Assembly: GCA_027340645.1 (NCBI GenBank)
Contig: DAHWQN010000029.1
Location: forward strand, 1-7,178
Direction: 5' to 3'
DNA from: Microcaldota archaeon
GTDB lineage: Archaea > Micrarchaeota > Micrarchaeia > Micrarchaeales > CABMGC01
DNA: 7,178 nucleotides
In this document: positions 4,443 through 7,178 of the stretch, in pieces
Numbering within the stretch: the stretch's first letter is position 1
Layout of the letters: each line of letters starts with the position of its first letter
Made by a program: the position numbers and the translations under genes
Notes under the pieces: model-generated
Database searches by the model: none
What the model was told of the DNA's origin: nothing
Seen by the model: only the letters and a program-made list of their open reading frames with translations

Positions 4443-5081
4443 TTACTTGTTTGAAGACATCAATCTTTTTACATCACTTGTCTGGAATGCGCCTTTGCGG
4501 ACTATTTGCATGTCGCTGAGCCGTAGTATTGTAGATGGTTTTCTTCTGGCAGACCTTCCTGCGTCAAGTATAAGATCGACTTTTCCATTAAAGTAATTTG
4601 ATGCCTGCATTGCAGTCTTTGAGGGCTCGAGCCCGGAGGGGTTGGCACTTGGGGCTACAACAGGGACTTTTGCATATCGTATCAATGCAAGTGTCGTATC
4701 ATTATCGGGTATCCTTACAGAGGTAGTACCATCTGGAGCGAGTATTAGCCGTGGTACACATTTCTTTGGTTTGGCTATGACAGTAAGAGGAGCCGGCCAT
4801 GCCTGCTTGAGCGCCGCTCGGTACTCTTTGGGAATTACTGCGACTTTGTCAAGCATGCGCATGTCTGAAGCAAGGATTATAAGCGCCTTGCCCTTTTCGC
4901 GGCCCTTTATCTTATAGACTTTTGAGCATGCTCTCGCATCTAAAGCATTAGTGCCTATTCCATACACAGTATCTGTTGGGAACACAACAATTTTGCCATC
5001 ATGCATATAATGCGCTGCTTTGCGGATGGCCCTTTCACGCTCTGTGCCGCAATTCAGCTTGATTACTTGGGTGTTTTTCAA
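4443..5081 (-). CDS. Threonylcarbamoyl-AMP synthase (YrdC/Sua5 family)
   Basis: This cytosolic enzyme makes threonylcarbamoyl-AMP from threonine, bicarbonate and ATP, the first step of the universal t6A37 modification of ANN-decoding tRNAs. The KEOPS complex does the transfer in archaea. The 212 residues are a YrdC domain alone, without the C-terminal Sua5 domain of the longer paralogues. Visible motifs are FPTDTVYG (34-41), the K59-G-R61 nucleotide site, WPAPLT (95-100, with Ala where Gly is usual), SVRIPD (121-126), APSANPSG (143-150) and STILR (183-187). The start is TTG at 5081, overlapping the channel gene's TGA as TTGA, so its translation is probably coupled to the channel. Domain assignment is firm. 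Confidence 0.95.
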   Translation of the reverse strand: MKNTQVIKLNCGTERERAIRKAAHYMHDGKIVVFPTDTVYGIGTNALDARACSKVYKIKGREKGKALIILASDMRMLDKVAVIPKEYRAALKQAWPAPLTVIAKPKKCVPRLILAPDGTTSVRIPDNDTTLALIRYAKVPVVAPSANPSGLEPSKTAMQASNYFNGKVDLILDAGRSARRKPSTILRLSDMQIVRKGAFQTSDVKRLMSSNK

Positions 5082-5827
5082 GCCTTCACCAGCTGCTTTG
5101 TGAGCATCTGTGACGCTATTTCAGAAGGATTCATCACGTTTACATTTGCCTTGAGGCTCTGGACATTCCTTGCCTCCTCATCGCTGTGCACTATGGCAGT
5201 TACCTTTGTGTTGTGCGCGATATTGCGTATTATTAGAATGGCGTATATTATCTTTGACTTTTCATGCATGTCGACTACTATGGATTTAGCACGCTGAAGT
5301 TCAAATTTTCGCATTTCGCGCTCGTTGGTCTCATCAGCCACATATGCATTGTAGCCTTGATCGCGCAGAGATTCCGCCAGGAGCTTATCGTATGTCACGA
5401 TTATGAACCTCGCGCGCTCGCGCTTTAGCCGCTCGGCCAGATGCATGTTAACTACATTTGTACCTATGAGTACTATATGATTCTTCAGGAACCTGCGCTC
5501 AAGGCTCGTTATCTTCCCTGCAATTTTATCCAATCTGCTGTTCACAATATCACTCGAGAATACAGTGATGGCGCTCAGGACAGTGCCGAGGCCAAGCACT
5601 ATAAATATCATTACGAATATCTTGCCGAGGGATGTTACAGGGTATATATCGCCGTAACCTACAGTTGTAAGAGTTATTATTGTAAAGTAAGCCGCATCAA
5701 GCAGAGAGGTTATATGCACATTGAAGTTGTTTTGGTAATAGCCGAGTATATAAGTTCCGAGTGTTCCGAAGCTGAATATTATGGCTATGGCGAATATGTA
5801 AACCAAAACCTTGACTGAAAGCCTCAT
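5078..5827 (-). CDS. Two-helix potassium channel with RCK domain (MthK-like)
   Basis: The N terminus is a pore module: a first membrane helix at about 7-29, a pore helix and selectivity filter TVGYGD at 55-60, and a second helix at 69-90 that ends the pore. TVGYGD marks K+ selectivity. After a linker, residues 116-245 form a RCK N-like Rossmann domain that gates such channels by binding ions or nucleotides. As in MthK, four chains should form the pore, with RCK domains in a cytosolic ring. The protein lacks the separate RCK C subdomain of MthK. The usual GxGxxG nucleotide loop is degenerate (IGTNVVN at 121-127), so NAD binding is doubtful. The RCK core is otherwise recognisable (VADETNEREM and RAKSIVVDM at 163-187). 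The gene heads a two-gene overlap with the t6A enzyme. Confidence 0.93.
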   Translation of the reverse strand: MRLSVKVLVYIFAIAIIFSFGTLGTYILGYYQNNFNVHITSLLDAAYFTIITLTTVGYGDIYPVTSLGKIFVMIFIVLGLGTVLSAITVFSSDIVNSRLDKIAGKITSLERRFLKNHIVLIGTNVVNMHLAERLKRERARFIIVTYDKLLAESLRDQGYNAYVADETNEREMRKFELQRAKSIVVDMHEKSKIIYAILIIRNIAHNTKVTAIVHSDEEARNVQSLKANVNVMNPSEIASQMLTKQLVKA

Positions 5828-5853
5828 TCAACCACTTGTATAAGTATTGGAAG

Positions 5854-5863
5854 GCTTTTATGC
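5854..5863 (-). promoter_or_regulatory. TATA box of the channel operon, in a divergent intergenic region
   Basis: GCATAAAAGC on the minus strand is centred about 31 bases before the channel ATG at 5827. It lies in the short gap shared with the divergent hydrolase gene. For the hydrolase, CAATATATC at 5902-5910 lies about 21 bases before ATG 5927, a little closer than usual, so its promoter is less certain. Confidence 0.45.
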
Positions 5864-5926
5864 ATTGCCCTGCCTTTTGAGCATACAACCACAATGCATA
5901 TCAATATATCAAGCATAAGCTGTAGT

Positions 5927-6664
5927 ATGCCAAGGGTTAGAGTCAACGGCATAAGTATCTACTATGAGGTCTTCGGGTCTGGAAAGCCGCTCATATTTAT
6001 CCCGGGCTTCTCGACAGACATTACAAGGTATTCCTGGATTATAGGACGGTTGTCGAAAAGGCGCAAGGTAATAGCTATTGATAACAGAGGCTCAGGCCGT
6101 ACGGACAAGCCTGACACGGCATATACAGTAGATACGATGGCTGATGACGTATCTGCGCTCATGAAAAAGCTTGTTGCTGGAGGAGCAGACGTCCTTGGTT
6201 TCTCAATGGGCGGCAGCATTGCAATAGACTTGGCAATCCGACATCCGGGGCAGGTGAAGCGCATGGTGCTCATCTCGACTCTCGCAGAGAGCATACCAGA
6301 ATCTTTGCCGTTAAGGTTCATCAGGATGCTGCTTCGCATACCCATAATCGGTAGGATTGGAACAAGGCATTCGCAGCCGTATTACTCAAGCGTTAGGCAG
6401 CTTGAAGCACTGAAAAAGTTTGATGCAACTAAGAACCTTTACAAGATACGTTCGCCAACGTTGATACTGCATGGCAAAAGGGACTCCATTGTACCGCACA
6501 GAATGGCTACGAACATGCACTCTGGAATAAGGAACTCGCGGATCATAACACTTGATGAGGGCCATATGATGATATTTTTCAGGCATGGAAGGCTGGCCAG
6601 GGAGGTGCTCGCGTTCCTTGAAGGTAGTGCCAACATGCCTGATGGGCATGAATCCCATAGATGA
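5927..6664 (+). CDS. Alpha/beta-fold hydrolase
   Basis: This is a small cytosolic serine hydrolase of the alpha/beta superfamily, which includes esterases, lipases and peroxidase-like enzymes. The substrate cannot be read from sequence. Numbering from the ATG at 5894, the oxyanion-region motif is PGFS (37-40), NRGSGRTD follows strand 4, and GFSMGG (102-107) is the nucleophile elbow with Ser104. Asp197 in GKRDSIVP and His224 in EGHMMIF complete the triad. A short helical cap lies at about 131-185. I place the start at residue 12 (ATG 5927) because the family similarity begins at MPRVRVNGISIYYEVFG and the first 11 residues look unrelated. ATG 5894 is the alternative. The gene diverges from the channel operon and converges on the aldo/keto reductase with nine bases between stop codons. 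Confidence 0.92.
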   Translation: MPRVRVNGISIYYEVFGSGKPLIFIPGFSTDITRYSWIIGRLSKRRKVIAIDNRGSGRTDKPDTAYTVDTMADDVSALMKKLVAGGADVLGFSMGGSIAIDLAIRHPGQVKRMVLISTLAESIPESLPLRFIRMLLRIPIIGRIGTRHSQPYYSSVRQLEALKKFDATKNLYKIRSPTLILHGKRDSIVPHRMATNMHSGIRNSRIITLDEGHMMIFFRHGRLAREVLAFLEGSANMPDGHESHR

Positions 6665-6685
6665 GTGTAGCACTCACTCTTTTTT
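6662..6685 (+). terminator. Hairpin plus T6 containing both convergent stop codons
   Basis: TGAGTG (6662-6667) and CACTCA (6671-6676) form a perfect six-base stem around TAG, followed by CTC and six T (6680-6685). The left arm begins with the hydrolase TGA, and the right arm holds the reductase TGA on the other strand. For the plus-strand transcript this has the form of an intrinsic terminator. For the minus strand only the hairpin applies. Confidence 0.55.
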
Positions 6686-7178
6686 GCTGTGCATCCGCCT
6701 TTTCTCCACTCCGGTTAGCAGCCCAGACCAGAATGGAGCAGTCCTCTTCGTGAATGCATTGAGACTGCCGGCCATCGGGGCCTTGAGCTGACCAAGCTCG
6801 TCTATGGCCATTATCTCTTCGATAGACATCTTCCAGTCAGACGCTGCAGCATTCTCCTTTACGTGTTCGGGACTTGCCGCCTTAGGTATCGCACAGATGT
6901 TGCCCTTTGAGACCAGCCAGTTCAGACCCACTTGCCCGACAGTCTTGCCGTGCTTCGCCGCGATGCTTTCCAGAACATTGTATGCTTTGGCATAATGCTC
7001 ATCGAACATCGCACCGCGAGCCAGGGGACTATACGCTATTATTGTTATGCCCTCCTTTTTGCAGTAATCGAATAGTGCGTCACCGAAATCTCGCACAAAA
7101 ACGCTGTATTCTATCTGGTTTGATGCTATCTCGTAACGCTTCATGGCGGCCTGAGCCTCTTCTAACTCTTCTAGATTG
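6674..7178 (-). CDS. Aldo/keto reductase, C-terminal part (5' end outside the window)
   Basis: The frame stays open to the right edge, so the 5' part of the gene is missing from the window. An internal ATG at 7144 should not be taken as the start. The visible ~167 residues are the C-terminal part of a NAD(P)H-dependent TIM-barrel aldo/keto reductase, a family that normally has about 270-330 residues. It starts NLEELEEAQAAMKRYEIASNQIEYS, typical of the strand before the substrate pocket. It continues with GITIIAYSPLARG and GLNWLVSKGNICAIPKAASPEHVKEN, where the IPKA...N segment binds the cofactor 2'-phosphate and adenine. The catalytic Asp, Tyr, Lys and His lie upstream, outside the window, so activity cannot be judged. 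The C-terminal ~20 residues (TKRTAPFWSGLLTGVEKRR) are longer and more basic than in minimal family members. It converges with the hydrolase. Confidence 0.93.
   Translation of the reverse strand, partial: NLEELEEAQAAMKRYEIASNQIEYSVFVRDFGDALFDYCKKEGITIIAYSPLARGAMFDEHYAKAYNVLESIAAKHGKTVGQVGLNWLVSKGNICAIPKAASPEHVKENAAASDWKMSIEEIMAIDELGQLKAPMAGSLNAFTKRTAPFWSGLLTGVEKRRMHSKKE

Noticed and set aside
5441..5818. 125-codon plus-strand frame antisense to the channel
   Set aside because: The minus-strand frame encodes a clear K+ filter and RCK domain. The plus-strand product is a Tyr-rich shadow.

Overview
The window looks archaeal, and a small-genome DPANN-type archaeon (Micrarchaeota or ARMAN-like) is my best guess. 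TATA boxes lie about 26-32 bases upstream of start codons, which suggests leaderless or nearly leaderless transcripts. A tRNA fragment lacks an encoded CCA. Gene content includes an archaeal RelE-type toxin, an MthK-like potassium channel and a secreted protein dense in N-glycosylation sequons. The lineage is an inference, because the window holds no rRNA or universal marker protein.

Bases 1-308 carry no gene and are unusually rich in repeats and inverted repeats. They run into the 3' part (bases 309-355) of a tRNA-Ile(GAT) gene. That fragment has a complete anticodon loop, variable loop, T arm and 3' acceptor strand, but no 5' half. This is the usual footprint of a tyrosine recombinase that integrates into a tRNA gene. 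I read bases 1-308 as the end of an integrated element lying to the left, the fragment as its distal attachment site, and everything to the right as host flank or older accessory DNA.

Bases 360-1725 are an accessory patch on the minus strand. It holds a possible small membrane protein, a RelE-like toxin with a ribbon-helix-helix antitoxin, and a weak 63-codon ORF. Two related ~48-base sequences in the same orientation flank the toxin-antitoxin pair, as if it were a cassette. Next comes an unfamiliar 401-residue protein with two tandem DNA-binding-like repeats and a C-terminal helix-turn-helix. Its promoter is preceded by two exact 9-base direct repeats.

Bases 3115-7178 look like ordinary chromosome. 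On the minus strand, a two-helix potassium channel with an RCK domain overlaps a threonylcarbamoyl-AMP synthase (tRNA t6A synthesis) by four bases. A membrane-anchored extracellular protein with a PsbP-like domain follows under its own promoter. Diverging from the channel, a plus-strand alpha/beta hydrolase ends tail to tail with an aldo/keto reductase that runs off the right edge. Both stop codons there sit inside one small perfect hairpin.
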